A stretch of DNA of 64,000 bases from Gadus chalcogrammus (Eukaryota > Chordata > Actinopteri > Gadiformes > Gadidae): assembly GCF_026213295.1 (NCBI RefSeq), contig NC_079414.1, positions 16,580,163 through 16,644,162 on the forward strand. The letters are read 5' to 3'. Under the pieces are notes generated by a model. It saw nothing but the letters and a program-made list of their open reading frames with translations, was not told the origin of the DNA and searched no databases. Both the position numbers and the translations under genes were made by a program. Of the stretch, positions 1-15,300 are shown piece after piece (within the stretch, counting starts at the first letter, position 1; the number at the start of each line of letters is the position of its first letter).

Positions 1-330
1 TCCAACAAGTACCACGGAAAGTCCAACAACCACAACTGCAGGACCAACGTCTACCACAGCAGGTCCCACAACAAAAAGATCTGTGCCAATTACTACAACG
101 TCAGGAACAATAATTACTACATCGGGTCCAAAAAGAACAACAGCTGCTCCAACAACCACAACTGAAGGTCCAACAACTACCACAGCAGGTCCCAAAGCGA
201 CAACAGCTCTTCAAACCACCACAACTGCAGGTCCAACAACTACCGCAGACGGTCCTACGACAACAAAAGCAGCTCAACCCACCACAACTGCAGGTCCAAC
301 AACTACAACAGCAGTTCCAACAACTACAAC
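1..330 (+). repeat. Basic KRSVPITTT/GPKRTT module, copy 1 (cut by window edge)
   Basis: The start of the window encodes TKRSVPITTTSG followed by SGPKRTTAAP and TEGP heptads, the same order as at 22.25 kb and 26.55 kb. The frame is already open at base 2, so the exon and the array continue upstream. Confidence 0.75.
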
Positions 331-3300
331 TTTAAGTCAAACAACTACCACAGCAGGTCCCACAACAACAACAGCAACTCCCACAACTACATCGTCTGGT
401 CCAACAAGTATCACAGAGATTCCAACAACCACAACAACTGCTCCCACAACCACAACTGCAGGTCCAACAACTACCACAGCAGTTCCAACAACTACCACAG
501 CAGGGCCCAAAACAACAACAGCAACTCCCACAACTACATCGTCTGGTCCAACAAGTACCACAGAGAGTACAACAACCACAACAGCTGCTCCAACAACCAC
601 AACTGCAGGTCCAACAACTACCACAGCAATTCCAACAACTACAACTTCAGGTCCATTAACTACCACAGCAGGTCCATCATCTACCACAGCAACTCCCACA
701 ACTACATCGTCTAGTCCAACAAGTAGCACGGAGAGTCCAACAACCACAACAGCTGCTCCAACAACCACAACTACTGGTCCAACAACAACCACCGCAGGTC
801 CCACAACGACAACAACTCTTCAAATCACCACAACTACAGGTCCAACAACTACCACAGACGGTCCTACAAGAACAACAGCTGCTCAACCCACCACCACTGC
901 AAGTCTAACAACTACCACAGCAGTTCCAACAACTACAACTTCAAGGCCAACAACTACCACAGCAGGTCCCATAACAACTGCAACTCCCACAACTACATCG
1001 TCTGGTCCAACAAGTACCACGGAGATTCCAAAAACCACAACAGCTGCTCCAACAACCACAACTGCAGCTCCAACAACCACAACAGCAGTTCCAACAACTA
1101 CAACTTCAAGTCTAACAACTACCACAGCAGGTCCCACAACAACAACAGTAACTCCCACAACTACATCGTCTGGTCCACCAAGTACCACAGAGATTCCAAC
1201 AACCACAACAACTGCTCCCACAACCACAACTGCGGATCCAACAACTACCACAGCAGTTCCAACAACTACAACTTCAAGTCCAACAACTACCACAGCTGGT
1301 CCCACAACGACAACAGCTCCTGAAACAACCACAACTGAAGGTACAACAACTACCACAGCAGGGCCCAAAACAACAACAGCAACTCCCACAACTACATCGT
1401 CTGGTCCAACAAGTACCACAGAGAGAACAACAACCACAACAGCTGCTCCAACAACTACCACAGCAGTACCAACAACTAAAACTTCCGGTCCATTAACTAC
1501 CACAGCAGGTCCATCATCTACCACAGCAACTCCCACGTCTAGTCCAACAAGTAGCACGGAGAGTCCAACAACCACAATAGCTGCTCCAACAACAACCACA
1601 GCAGGTCCCACAACGACAAAAACTCTTCAAATCACCACAACTACAGGTCCAACAACTACCACAGACGGTTCTACAACAACAACAGCTGCTCAACCCACCA
1701 CAACAGCAAGTCCAACAACTACCACAGCAGTTTCAACAACCACAACTTCAAGTTCAACAACTACCACAGCAGGTCCCAAAACAACAACAGCAACTCCCGC
1801 AACTACATCGTCTGGTCCAACAAGTACCACGGAGAGTCCAACAACCAGAACAGCTGCTCCAACAACCACAACAGCAGTTCCAACAACTACAACTTCAAGT
1901 CTAACAACTACCACAGCAGGTCCCACAACAACAACAGCAACTCCCACAACTATATCGTCTGGTTCAACAAGTACCACGGAGAGTCCAACAACCACAACAG
2001 CTTCTCCAACAACCACAACTGCAGGTCCAACAAGTACCATAGCAGTTCCACCAACTATAACTTCAGGTCCATTAACAAACACAGCAGGTCCATCATCTAC
2101 CACAGCAAACCCTGCAACAAAAAGATCAGTGCAAACAGCTACAACGTCAGGACCAACAACTACTACATCACGTCCAAAAAGTACAACAACAGCTGCTCCA
2201 ACAACCACATCTTCAGGTCCTACAACTACCACAGCAGGTCCCACAACGACAACAGCAGTTCCAACAACTACAACTTTAAGTCAAACAACTACCACAGCAG
2301 GTCCCACAACAACAACAGCAACTCCCACAACTACATCGTCTGGTCCAACAAGTACCACAGAGATTCCAACAACCACAACAACTGCTCCCACAACCACAAC
2401 TGCAGGTCCAACCACTACCACAGCAGTTCCAAAAACTACCACAGCAGGGCCCAAAACAACAACAGCAACTCCCACAACTACATCGTCTGGTCCAACAAGT
2501 ACCACAGAGAGTACAACAACCACACCAGCTGCTCCAACAACCACAACTGCAGGTCCAACAACTACCACACCAGTTCCAACAACTACAACTTCAGGTCCAT
2601 TAACTACAACTTCAGGTCCATTAACTACCACAGCAGGTCCATCATCTACCACAGCAACTCCCACAACTACATCGTCTAGTCCAACAAGTAGCACGGAGAG
2701 TCCAACAACCACAACAGCTGCTCCAACAACCACAACTACTGGTCCAACAACAACCACCGCAGGTCCCACAACGACAACAACTCTTCAAATCACCACAACT
2801 ACAGGTCCAACAACTACCACAGACAGTCCTACAAGAACAACAGCTGCTCAACCCACCACCACTGCAAGTCTAACAACTACCACAGCAGTTCCAACAACTA
2901 CAACTTCAAGGCCAACAACTACCACAGCAGGTCCCACAACTCCCACAACTACATCGTCTGGTCCAACAAGTACCACAGAGATTCCAACAACCACAACAAC
3001 TGCTCCCACAACCACAACTGCAGGTCCAACAACTACCACAGCAGTTCCAACAACTACAACTTCAAGTCCAACAACTACCACAGCTGGTCCCACAACGACA
3101 ACAGCTCCTGAAACAACCACAACTGCAGGTCCAACAAGTACCATAGCAGTTCCACCAACTACAACTTCAGGTCCATTAACTACCACAGCAGGTCCGTCAT
3201 CTACCACAGCAAACCCTGCAACAAAAAGATCAGTGCAAACAGCTACAACGTCAGGACCAACAACTAATACATCAGGTCCAAAAAGTACAACAACAGCTGC

Positions 3301-6300
3301 TCCAACAACCACATCTTCAGGTCCTACAACTACCACAGCAGGTCCCACAACGACAACAGCTCTTCTAACCACCACAACTGCAGGTCCAACAACTACCATA
3401 GACGGTCCCACAACGACAACAGCTCCTGAAACAACCACAACTGAAGGTCCAACAACTACCACAGCAGGGCCCAAAACAACAACAGCAACTCCCACAACTA
3501 CATCGTCTGGTCCAACAAGTACCACAGCGAGTACAACAACCACAACAGCTGCTCCAACAACCACAACTGCAGGTCCAACAACTCCCACAGCAGTTCCAAC
3601 ACCTACAACTTCAGGTCCATTAACTACCACAGCAGGTCCATCATCTACCACAGCAACTCCCACAACTACATCGTCTAGTCCAACAAGTAGCACGGAGAGT
3701 CCAACAACCACAGCAGGTCCCACAACGACAACAACTCTTCAAATCAACAAAACTACAGGTCCAACAACTACCACAGACGGTCCTACAACAACAACAGCTG
3801 CTCAACCCACCACAACTGCAAGTCCAACAACTACCACAGCTGGTCCCACAACGACAACAGCTCCTGAAACAACCACAACTGAAGGTCCAACAACTACCAC
3901 AGCAGGTCCCACAACAACAACAGCAACTCCCACAACTACATCGTCTGGTCCAACAAGTACCACAGAGATTCAAACAACCACAACAACTGCTCCCACAACC
4001 ACAACTGCAGGTCCAACAACTAACACAGCAGTTCCAAAAACTACCACAGCAGGGCCCAAAACAACAACAGCAACTCCCACAACTACATCGTCTGGTCCAA
4101 CAAGTACCACAGAAAGTACAACAACCACACCAGCTGCTCCAACAACCACAACTGCAGGTCCAACAACTACCACACCAGTTCCAACAACTACAACTTCAGG
4201 TCCATTAACTACAACTTCAGGTCCATTAACTACCACAGCAGGTCCATCATCTACCACAGCAACTCCCACAACTACATCGTCTAGTCCAACAAATAGCAAG
4301 GAGAGTCCAACAACCACAACAGCTGCTCCAACAACCACAACTACTGGTCCAACAACAACCACCGCAGGTCCCACAACGACAAAAACTCTTCAAATCACCA
4401 CAACTACAGGTCCAACAACTACCACAGACGGTCCTACAAGAACAACAGCTGCTCAACCCACCACAACTGCAGGTCCAACAACTACCACAGCAATTCCAAC
4501 AACTACAACTTCAGGTCCATTAACTACCACAGCAGGTCCATCATCTACCACAGCAACTCCCACAACTACATCGTCTAGTCCAACAAGTAGCACGGAGAGT
4601 CCAACAACCACAACAGCTGCTCCAACAACCACAACTACTGGTCCAACAACAACCACCGCAGGTCCCACAACGACAACAACTCTTCAAATCACCACAACTA
4701 CAGGTCCAACAACTACCACAGACGGTCCTACAAGAACAACAGCTGCTCAACCCACCACCACTGCAAGTCTAACAACTACCACAGCAGTTCCAACAACTAC
4801 AACTTCAAGGCCAACAACTACCACAGCAGGTCCCATAACAACTGCAACTCCCACAACTACATCGTCTGGTCCAACAAGTACCACGGAGATTCCAAAAACC
4901 ACAACAGCTGCTCCAACAACCACAACTGCAGCTCCAACAACCACAACAGCAGTTCCAACAACTACAACTTCAAGTCTAACAACTACCACAGCAGGTCCCA
5001 CAACAACAACAGTAACTCCCACAACTACATCGTCTGGTCCACCAAGTACCACAGAGATTCCAACAACCACAACAACTGCTCCCACAACCACAACTGCGGA
5101 TCCAACAACTACCACAGCAGTTCCAACAACTACAACTTCAAGTCCAACAACTACCACAGCTGGTCCCACAACGACAACAGCTCCTGAAACAACCACAACT
5201 GAAGGTACAACAACTACCACAGCAGGGCCCAAAACAACAACAGCAACTCCCACAACTACATCGTCTGGTCCAACAAGTACCACAGAGAGAACAACAACCA
5301 CAACAGCTGCTCCAACAACTACCACAGCAGTACCAACAACTAAAACTTCCGGTCCATTAACTACCACAGCAGGTCCATCATCTACCACAGCAACTCCCAC
5401 GTCTAGTCCAACAAGTAGCACGGAGAGTCCAACAACCACAATAGCTGCTCCAACAACAACCACAGCAGGTCCCACAACGACAAAAACTCTTCAAATCACC
5501 ACAACTACAGGTCCAACAACTACCACAGACGGTTCTACAACAACAACAGCTGCTCAACCCACCACAACAGCAAGTCCAACAACTACCACAGCAGTTTCAA
5601 CAACCACAACTTCAAGTTCAACAACTACCACAGCAGGTCCCAAAACAACAACAGCAACTCCCGCAACTACATCGTCTGGTCCAACAAGTACCACGGAGAG
5701 TCCAACAACCAGAACAGCTGCTCCAACAACCACAACAGCAGTTCCAACAACTACAACTTCAAGTCTAACAACTACCACAGCAGGTCCCACAACAACAACA
5801 GCAACTCCCACAACTATATCGTCTGGTTCAACAAGTACCACGGAGAGTCCAACAACCACAACAGCTTCTCCAACAACCACAACTGCAGGTCCAACAAGTA
5901 CCATAGCAGTTCCACCAACTATAACTTCAGGTCCATTAACAAACACAGCAGGTCCATCATCTACCACAGCAAACCCTGCAACAAAAAGATCAGTGCAAAC
6001 AGCTACAACGTCAGGACCAACAACTACTACATCACGTCCAAAAAGTACAACAACAGCTGCTCCAACAACCACATCTTCAGGTCCTACAACTACCACAGCA
6101 GGTCCCACAACGACAACAGCAGTTCCAACAACTACAACTTTAAGTCAAACAACTACCACAGCAGGTCCCACAACAACAACAGCAACTCCCACAACTACAT
6201 CGTCTGGTCCAACAAGTACCACAGAGATTCCAACAACCACAACAACTGCTCCCACAACCACAACTGCAGGTCCAACCACTACCACAGCAGTTCCAAAAAC

Positions 6301-9300
6301 TACCACAGCAGGGCCCAAAACAACAACAGCAACTCCCACAACTACATCGTCTGGTCCAACAAGTACCACAGAGAGTACAACAACCACACCAGCTGCTCCA
6401 ACAACCACAACTGCAGGTCCAACAACTACCACACCAGTTCCAACAACTACAACTTCAGGTCCATTAACTACAACTTCAGGTCCATTAACTACCACAGCAG
6501 GTCCATCATCTACCACAGCAACTCCCACAACTACATCGTCTAGTCCAACAAGTAGCACGGAGAGTCCAACAACCACAACAGCTGCTCCAACAACCACAAC
6601 TACTGGTCCAACAACAACCACCGCAGGTCCCACAACGACAACAACTCTTCAAATCACCACAACTACAGGTCCAACAACTACCACAGACAGTCCTACAAGA
6701 ACAACAGCTGCTCAACCCACCACCACTGCAAGTCTAACAACTACCACAGCAGTTCCAACAACTACAACTTCAAGGCCAACAACTACCACAGCAGGTCCCA
6801 CAACTCCCACAACTACATCGTCTGGTCCAACAAGTACCACAGAGATTCCAACAACCACAACAACTGCTCCCACAACCACAACTGCAGGTCCAACAACTAC
6901 CACAGCAGTTCCAACAACTACAACTTCAAGTCCAACAACTACCACAGCTGGTCCCACAACGACAACAGCTCCTGAAACAACCACAACTGCAGGTCCAACA
7001 AGTACCATAGCAGTTCCACCAACTACAACTTCAGGTCCATTAACTACCACAGCAGGTCCGTCATCTACCACAGCAAACCCTGCAACAAAAAGATCAGTGC
7101 AAACAGCTACAACGTCAGGACCAACAACTAATACATCAGGTCCAAAAAGTACAACAACAGCTGCTCCAACAACCACATCTTCAGGTCCTACAACTACCAC
7201 AGCAGGTCCCACAACGACAACAGCTCTTCTAACCACCACAACTGCAGGTCCAACAACTACCATAGACGGTCCCACAACGACAACAGCTCCTGAAACAACC
7301 ACAACTGAAGGTCCAACAACTACCACAGCAGGGCCCAAAACAACAACAGCAACTCCCACAACTACATCGTCTGGTCCAACAAGTACCACAGCGAGTACAA
7401 CAACCACAACAGCTGCTCCAACAACCACAACTGCAGGTCCAACAACTCCCACAGCAGTTCCAACACCTACAACTTCAGGTCCATTAACTACCACAGCAGG
7501 TCCATCATCTACCACAGCAACTCCCACAACTGCATCGTCTAGTCCAACAAGTAGCACGGAGAGTCCAACAACCACAGCAGGTCCCACAACGACAACAACT
7601 CTTCAAATCAACAAAACTACAGGTCCAACAACTACCACAGACGGTCCTACAACAACAACAGCTGCTCAACCCACCACAACTGCAAGTCCAACAACTACCA
7701 CAGCTGGTCCCACAACGACAACAGCTCCTGAAACAACCACAACTGAAGGTCCAACAACTACCACAGCAGGTCCCACAACAACAACAGCAACTCCCACAAC
7801 TACATCGTCTGGTCCAACAAGTACCACAGAGATTCAAACAACCACAACAACTGCTCCCACAACCACAACTGCAGGTCCAACAACTAACACAGCAGTTCCA
7901 AAAACTACCACAGCAGGGCCCAAAACAACAACAGCAACTCCCACAACTACATCGTCTGGTCCAACAAGTACCACAGAAAGTACAACAACCACACCAGCTG
8001 CTCCAACAACCACAACTGCAGGTCCAACAACTACCACACCAGTTCCAACAACTACAACTTCAGGTCCATTAACTACAACTTCAGGTCCATTAACTACCAC
8101 AGCAGGTCCATCATCTACCACAGCAACTCCCACAACTACATCGTCTAGTCCAACAAATAGCAAGGAGAGTCCAACAACCACAACAGCTGCTCCAACAACC
8201 ACAACTACTGGTCCAACAACAACCACCGCAGGTCCCACAACGACAAAAACTCTTCAAATCACCACAACTACAGGTCCAACAACTACCACAGACGGTCCTA
8301 CAAGAACAACAGCTGCTCAACCCACCACAACTGCAGGTCCAACAACTACCACAGCAATTCCAACAACTACAACTTCAGGTCCATTAACTACCACAGCAGG
8401 TCCATCATCTACCACAGCAACTCCCACAACTACATCGTCTAGTCCAACAAGTAGCACGGAGAGTCCAACAACCACAACAGCTGCTCCAACAACCACAACT
8501 ACTGGTCCAACAACAACCACCGCAGGTCCCACAACGACAACAACTCTTCAAATCACCACAACTACAGGTCCAACAACTACCACAGACGGTCCTACAAGAA
8601 CAACAGCTGCTCAACCCACCACCACTGCAAGTCTAACAACTACCACAGCAGTTCCAACAACTACAACTTCAAGGCCAACAACTACCACAGCAGGTCCCAT
8701 AACAACTGCAACTCCCACAACTACATCGTCTGGTCCAACAAGTACCACGGAGATTCCAAAAACCACAACAGCTGCTCCAACAACCACAACTGCAGCTCCA
8801 ACAACCACAACAGCAGTTCCAACAACTACAACTTCAAGTCTAACAACTACCACAGCAGGTCCCACAACAACAACAGTAACTCCCACAACTACATCGTCTG
8901 GTCCACCAAGTACCACAGAGATTCCAACAACCACAACAACTGCTCCCACAACCACAACTGCGGATCCAACAACTACCACAGCAGTTCCAACAACTACAAC
9001 TTCAAGTCCAACAACTACCACAGCTGGTCCCACAACGACAACAGCTCCTGAAACAACCACAACTGAAGGTACAACAACTACCACAGCAGGGCCCAAAACA
9101 ACAACAGCAACTCCCACAACTACATCGTCTGGTCCAACAAGTACCACAGAGAGAACAACAACCACAACAGCTGCTCCAACAACTACCACAGCAGTACCAA
9201 CAACTAAAACTTCCGGTCCATTAACTACCACAGCAGGTCCATCATCTACCACAGCAACTCCCACGTCTAGTCCAACAAGTAGCACGGAGAGTCCAACAAC

Positions 9301-12300
9301 CACAATAGCTGCTCCAACAACAACCACAGCAGGTCCCACAACGACAAAAACTCTTCAAATCACCACAACTACAGGTCCAACAACTACCACAGACGGTTCT
9401 ACAACAACAACAGCTGCTCAACCCACCACAACAGCAAGTCCAACAACTACCACAGCAGTTTCAACAACCACAACTTCAAGTTCAACAACTACCACAGCAG
9501 GTCCCAAAACAACAACAGCAACTCCCGCAACTACATCGTCTGGTCCAACAAGTACCACGGAGAGTCCAACAACCAGAACAGCTGCTCCAACAACTACAAC
9601 TTCAAGTCTAACAACTACCACAGCAGGTCCCACAACAACAACAGCAACTCCCACAACTATATCGTCTGGTTCAACAAGTACCACGGAGAGTCCAACAACC
9701 ACAACAGCTTCTCCAACAACCACAACTGCAGGTCCAACAAGTACCATAGCAGTTCCACCAACTATAACTTCAGGTCCATTAACAAACACAGCAGGTCCAT
9801 CATCTACCACAGCAAACCCTGCAACAAAAAGATCAGTGCAAACAGCTACAACGTCAGGACCAACAACTACTACATCACGTCCAAAAAGTACAACAACAGC
9901 TGCTCCAACAACCACATCTTCAGGTCCTACAACTACCACAGCAGGTCCCACAACGACAACAGCAGTTCCAACAACTACAACTTTAAGTCAAACAACTACC
10001 ACAGCAGGTCCCACAACAACAACAGCAACTCCCACAACTACATCGTCTGGTCCAACAAGTACCACAGAGATTCCAACAACCACAACAACTGCTCCCACAA
10101 CCACAACTGCAGGTCCAACCACTACCACAGCAGTTCCAAAAACTACCACAGCAGGGCCCAAAACAACAACAGCAACTCCCACAACTACATCGTCTGGTCC
10201 AACAAGTACCACAGAGAGTACAACAACCACACCAGCTGCTCCAACAACCACAACTGCAGGTCCAACAACTACCACACCAGTTCCAACAACTACAACTTCA
10301 GGTCCATTAACTACAACTTCAGGTCCATTAACTACCACAGCAGGTCCATCATCTACCACAGCAACTCCCACAACTACATCGTCTAGTCCAACAAGTAGCA
10401 CGGAGAGTCCAACAACCACAACAGCTGCTCCAACAACCACAACTACTGGTCCAACAACAACCACCGCAGGTCCCACAACGACAACAACTCTTCAAATCAC
10501 CACAACTACAGGTCCAACAACTACCACAGACAGTCCTACAAGAACAACAGCTGCTCAACCCACCACCACTGCAAGTCTAACAACTACCACAGCAGTTCCA
10601 ACAACTACAACTTCAAGGCCAACAACTACCACAGCAGGTCCCACAACTCCCACAACTACATCGTCTGGTCCAACAAGTACCACAGAGATTCCAACAACCA
10701 CAACAACTGCTCCCACAACCACAACTGCAGGTCCAACAACTACCACAGCAGTTCCAACAACTACAACTTCAAGTCCAACAACTACCACAGCTGGTCCCAC
10801 AACGACAACAGCTCCTGAAACAACCACAACTGCAGGTCCAACAAGTACCATAGCAGTTCCACCAACTACAACTTCAGGTCCATTAACTACCACAGCAGGT
10901 CCGTCATCTACCACAGCAAACCCTGCAACAAAAAGATCAGTGCAAACAGCTACAACGTCAGGACCAACAACTAATACATCAGGTCCAAAAAGTACAACAA
11001 CAGCTGCTCCAACAACCACATCTTCAGGTCCTACAACTACCACAGCAGGTCCCACAACGACAACAGCTCTTCTAACCACCACAACTGCAGGTCCAACAAC
11101 TACCATAGACGGTCCCACAACGACAACAGCTCCTGAAACAACCACAACTGAAGGTCCAACAACTACCACAGCAGGGCCCAAAACAACAACAGCAACTCCC
11201 ACAACTACATCGTCTGGTCCAACAAGTACCACAGCGAGTACAACAACCACAACAGCTGCTCCAACAACCACAACTGCAGGTCCAACAACTCCCACAGCAG
11301 TTCCAACACCTACAACTTCAGGTCCATTAACTACCACAGCAGGTCCATCATCTACCACAGCAACTCCCACAACTACATCGTCTAGTCCAACAAGTAGCAC
11401 GGAGAGTCCAACAACCACAGCAGGTCCCACAACGACAACAACTCTTCAAATCAACAAAACTACAGGTCCAACAACTACCACAGACGGTCCTACAACAACA
11501 ACAGCTGCTCAACCCACCACAACTGCAAGTCCAACAACTACCACAGCTGGTCCCACAACGACAACAGCTCCTGAAACAACCACAACTGAAGGTCCAACAA
11601 CTACCACAGCAGGTCCCACAACAACAACAGCAACTCCCACAACTACATCGTCTGGTCCAACAAGTACCACAGAGATTCCAACAACCACAACAACTGCTCC
11701 CACAACCACAACTGCAGGTCCAACAACTAACACAGCAGTTCCAAAAACTACCACAGCAGGGCCCAAAACAACAACAGCAACTCCCACAACTACATCGTCT
11801 GGTCCAACAAGTACCACAGAAAGTACAACAACCACACCAGCTGCTCCAACAACCACAACTGCAGGTCCAACAACTACCACACCAGTTCCAACAACTACAA
11901 CTTCAGGTCCATTAACTACAACTTCAGGTCCATTAACTACCACAGCAGGTCCATCATCTACCACAGCAACTCCCACAACTACATCGTCTAGTCCAACAAA
12001 TAGCAAGGAGAGTCCAACAACCACAACAGCTGCTCCAACAACCACAACTACTGGTCCAACAACAACCACCGCAGGTCCCACAACGACAAAAACTCTTCAA
12101 ATCACCACAACTACAGGTCCAACAACTACCACAGACGGTCCTACAAGAACAACAGCTGCTCAACCCACCACCACTGCAAGTCTAACAACTACCACAGCAG
12201 TTCCAACAACTACAACTTCAAGGCCAACAACTACCACAGCAGGTCCCACAACAACTGCAACTCCCACAACTACATCGTCTGGTCCAACAAGTACCACAGA

Positions 12301-15300
12301 GATTCCAACAACCACAACAACTGCTCCCACAACCAAAACTGCAGGTCCAACAACTACAACTTCAAGTCCAACAACTACCACAGCTGGTCCCACAACGACA
12401 ACAGCTCCTGAAACAACCACAACTGCAGGTCCAACAAGTACCATAGCAGTTCCACCAACTACAACTTCAGGTCCATTAACTACCACAGCAGGTCCGTCAT
12501 CTACCACAGCAAACCCTGCAACAAAAAGATCAGTGCAAACAGCTACAACGTCAGGACCAACAACTAATACATCAGGTCCAAAAAGTACAACAACAGCTGC
12601 TCCAACAACCACATCTTCAGGTCCTACAACTACCACAGCAGGTCCCACAACGACAACAGCTCTTCTAACCACCACAACTGCAGGTCCAACAACTACCAGA
12701 GACGGTCCCACAACGACAACAGCTCCTGAAACAACCACAACTGAAGGTCCAACAACTACCACAGCAGGGCCCAAAACAACAACAGCAACTCCCAAAACTA
12801 CATCGTCTGGTCCAACAAGTACCACAGAGAGTACAACAACCACAACAGCTGCTCCAACAACCACAACTGCAGGTCCAACAACTCCCACAGTAGTTCCAAC
12901 ACCTACAACTTCAGGTCCATTAACTACCACAGCAGGTCCATCATCTACCACAGCAACTCCCACAACTACATCGTCTAGTCCAACAAGTAGCACGGAGAGT
13001 CCAACAACCACAGCAGGTCCCACAACGACAACAACTCTTCAAATCACCAAAACTACAGGTCCAACAACTACCACAGACGGTCCTACAACAACAACAGCTG
13101 CTCAACCCACCACAACTGCAAGTCCAACAACTACCACAGCTGGTCCCACAACGACAACAGCTCCTGAAACAACCACAACTGAAGGTCCAACAACTACCAC
13201 AGCAGGGCCGAAAACAACAACAGCAACTCCCACAACTACATCGTCTGGTCCAACAAGTACCACGGAGATTCCAACAACCACAACAACTGCTCCAACAACC
13301 ACAACTTCAAGTCCATTAACTACCACAGCAGGTCCATCATCTACCACAGCAAACCCTGCAACAAAAAGATCAGTGCAAACAGCTACAACGTCAGGACCTA
13401 CAACTACTACATCAGGTCCAAAAAGTACAACAACAGCTGCTCCAACAACCACATCGTCTGGTCCAACAAGTACTACAGCAGTTCCAACAACTACAACTTC
13501 AAGTCCAACAACTACCACAGCAGTTCCAACAACCACAACAACTGCTCCCACAACCACAACTGCAGGTCCAACAAGTACCACAGCAGTTCCAACAACTACA
13601 ACTGCAGGTCCAACAACTACCACTGACGGTCCTACAACAAAAACAGCTGCTCAACCCACCACAACTGCAAGTCCAACAACTACCACAGCAGTTCCAACAA
13701 CTACAACTTCAAGGCCAACAACTACCACAGCAGGTCCCACAACAACTGCAACTCCCACAACTACATCGTCTGGTCCAACAAGTACCACAGAGATTCCAAC
13801 AACCACAACAACTGCTCCCACAACCACAACTGCAGGTCCAACAACTACCACAGCAGTTCCAACAACTACAACTTCAAGTCCAACAACTACCACAGCTGGT
13901 CCCACAACGACAACAGCTCCTGAAACAACCACAACTGCAGGTCCAACAAGTACCATAGCAGTTCCACCAACTACAACTTCAGGTCCATTAACTACCACAG
14001 CAGGTCCGTCATCTACCACAGCAAACCCTGCAACAAAAAGATCAGTGCAAACAGCTACAACGTCAGGACCAACAACTAATACATCAGGTCCAAAAAGTAC
14101 AACAACAGCTGCTCCAACAACCACATCTTCAGGTCCTACAACTACCACAGCAGGTCCCACAACGACAACAGCTCTTCTAACCACCACAACTGCAGGTCCA
14201 ACAACTACCATAGACGGTCCCACAACGACAACAGCTCCTGAAACAACCACAACTGAAGGTCCAACAACTACCACAGCAGGGCCCAAAACAACAACAGCAA
14301 CTCCCACAACTACAACGTCTGGTCCAACAAGTACCACAGCGAGTACAACAACCACAACAGCTGCTCCAACAACCACAACTGCAGGTCCAACAACTCCCAC
14401 AGCAGTTCCAACACCTACAACTTCAGGTCCATTAACTACCACAGCAGGTCCATCATCTACCACAGCAACTCCCACAACTACATCGTCTAGTCCAACAAGT
14501 AGCACGGAGAGTCCAACAACCACAGCAGGTCCCACAACGACAACAACTCTTCAAATCAACAAAACTACAGGTCCAACAACTACCACAGACGGTCCTACAA
14601 CAACAACAGCTGCTCAACCCACCACAACTGCAAGTCCAACAACTACCACAGCTGGTCCCACAACGACAACAGCTCCTGAAACAACCACAACTGAAGGTCC
14701 AACAACTACCACAGCAGGTCCCACAACAACAACAGCAACTCCCACAACTACATCGTCTGGTCCAACAAGTACCACAGAGATTCCAACAACCACAACAACT
14801 GCTCCCACAACCACAACTGCAGGTCCAACAACTAACACAGCAGTTCCAAAAACTACCACAGCAGGGCCCAAAACAACAACAGCAACTCCCACAACTACAT
14901 CGTCTGGTCCAACAAGTACCACAGAAAGTACAACAACCACACCAGCTGCTCCAACAACCACAACTGCAGGTCCAACAACTACCACACCAGTTCCAACAAC
15001 TACAACTTCAGGTCCATTAACTACAACTTCAGGTCCATTAACTACCACAGCAGGTCCATCATCTACCACAGCAACTCCCACAACTACATCGTCTAGTCCA
15101 ACAAATAGCAAGGAGAGTCCAACAACCACAACAGCTGCTCCAACAACCACAACTACTGGTCCAACAACAACCACCGCAGGTCCCACAACGACAAAAACTC
15201 TTCAAATCACCACAACTACAGGTCCAACAACTACCACAGACGGTCCTACAAGAACAACAGCTGCTCAACCCACCACCACTGCAAGTCTAACAACTACCAC

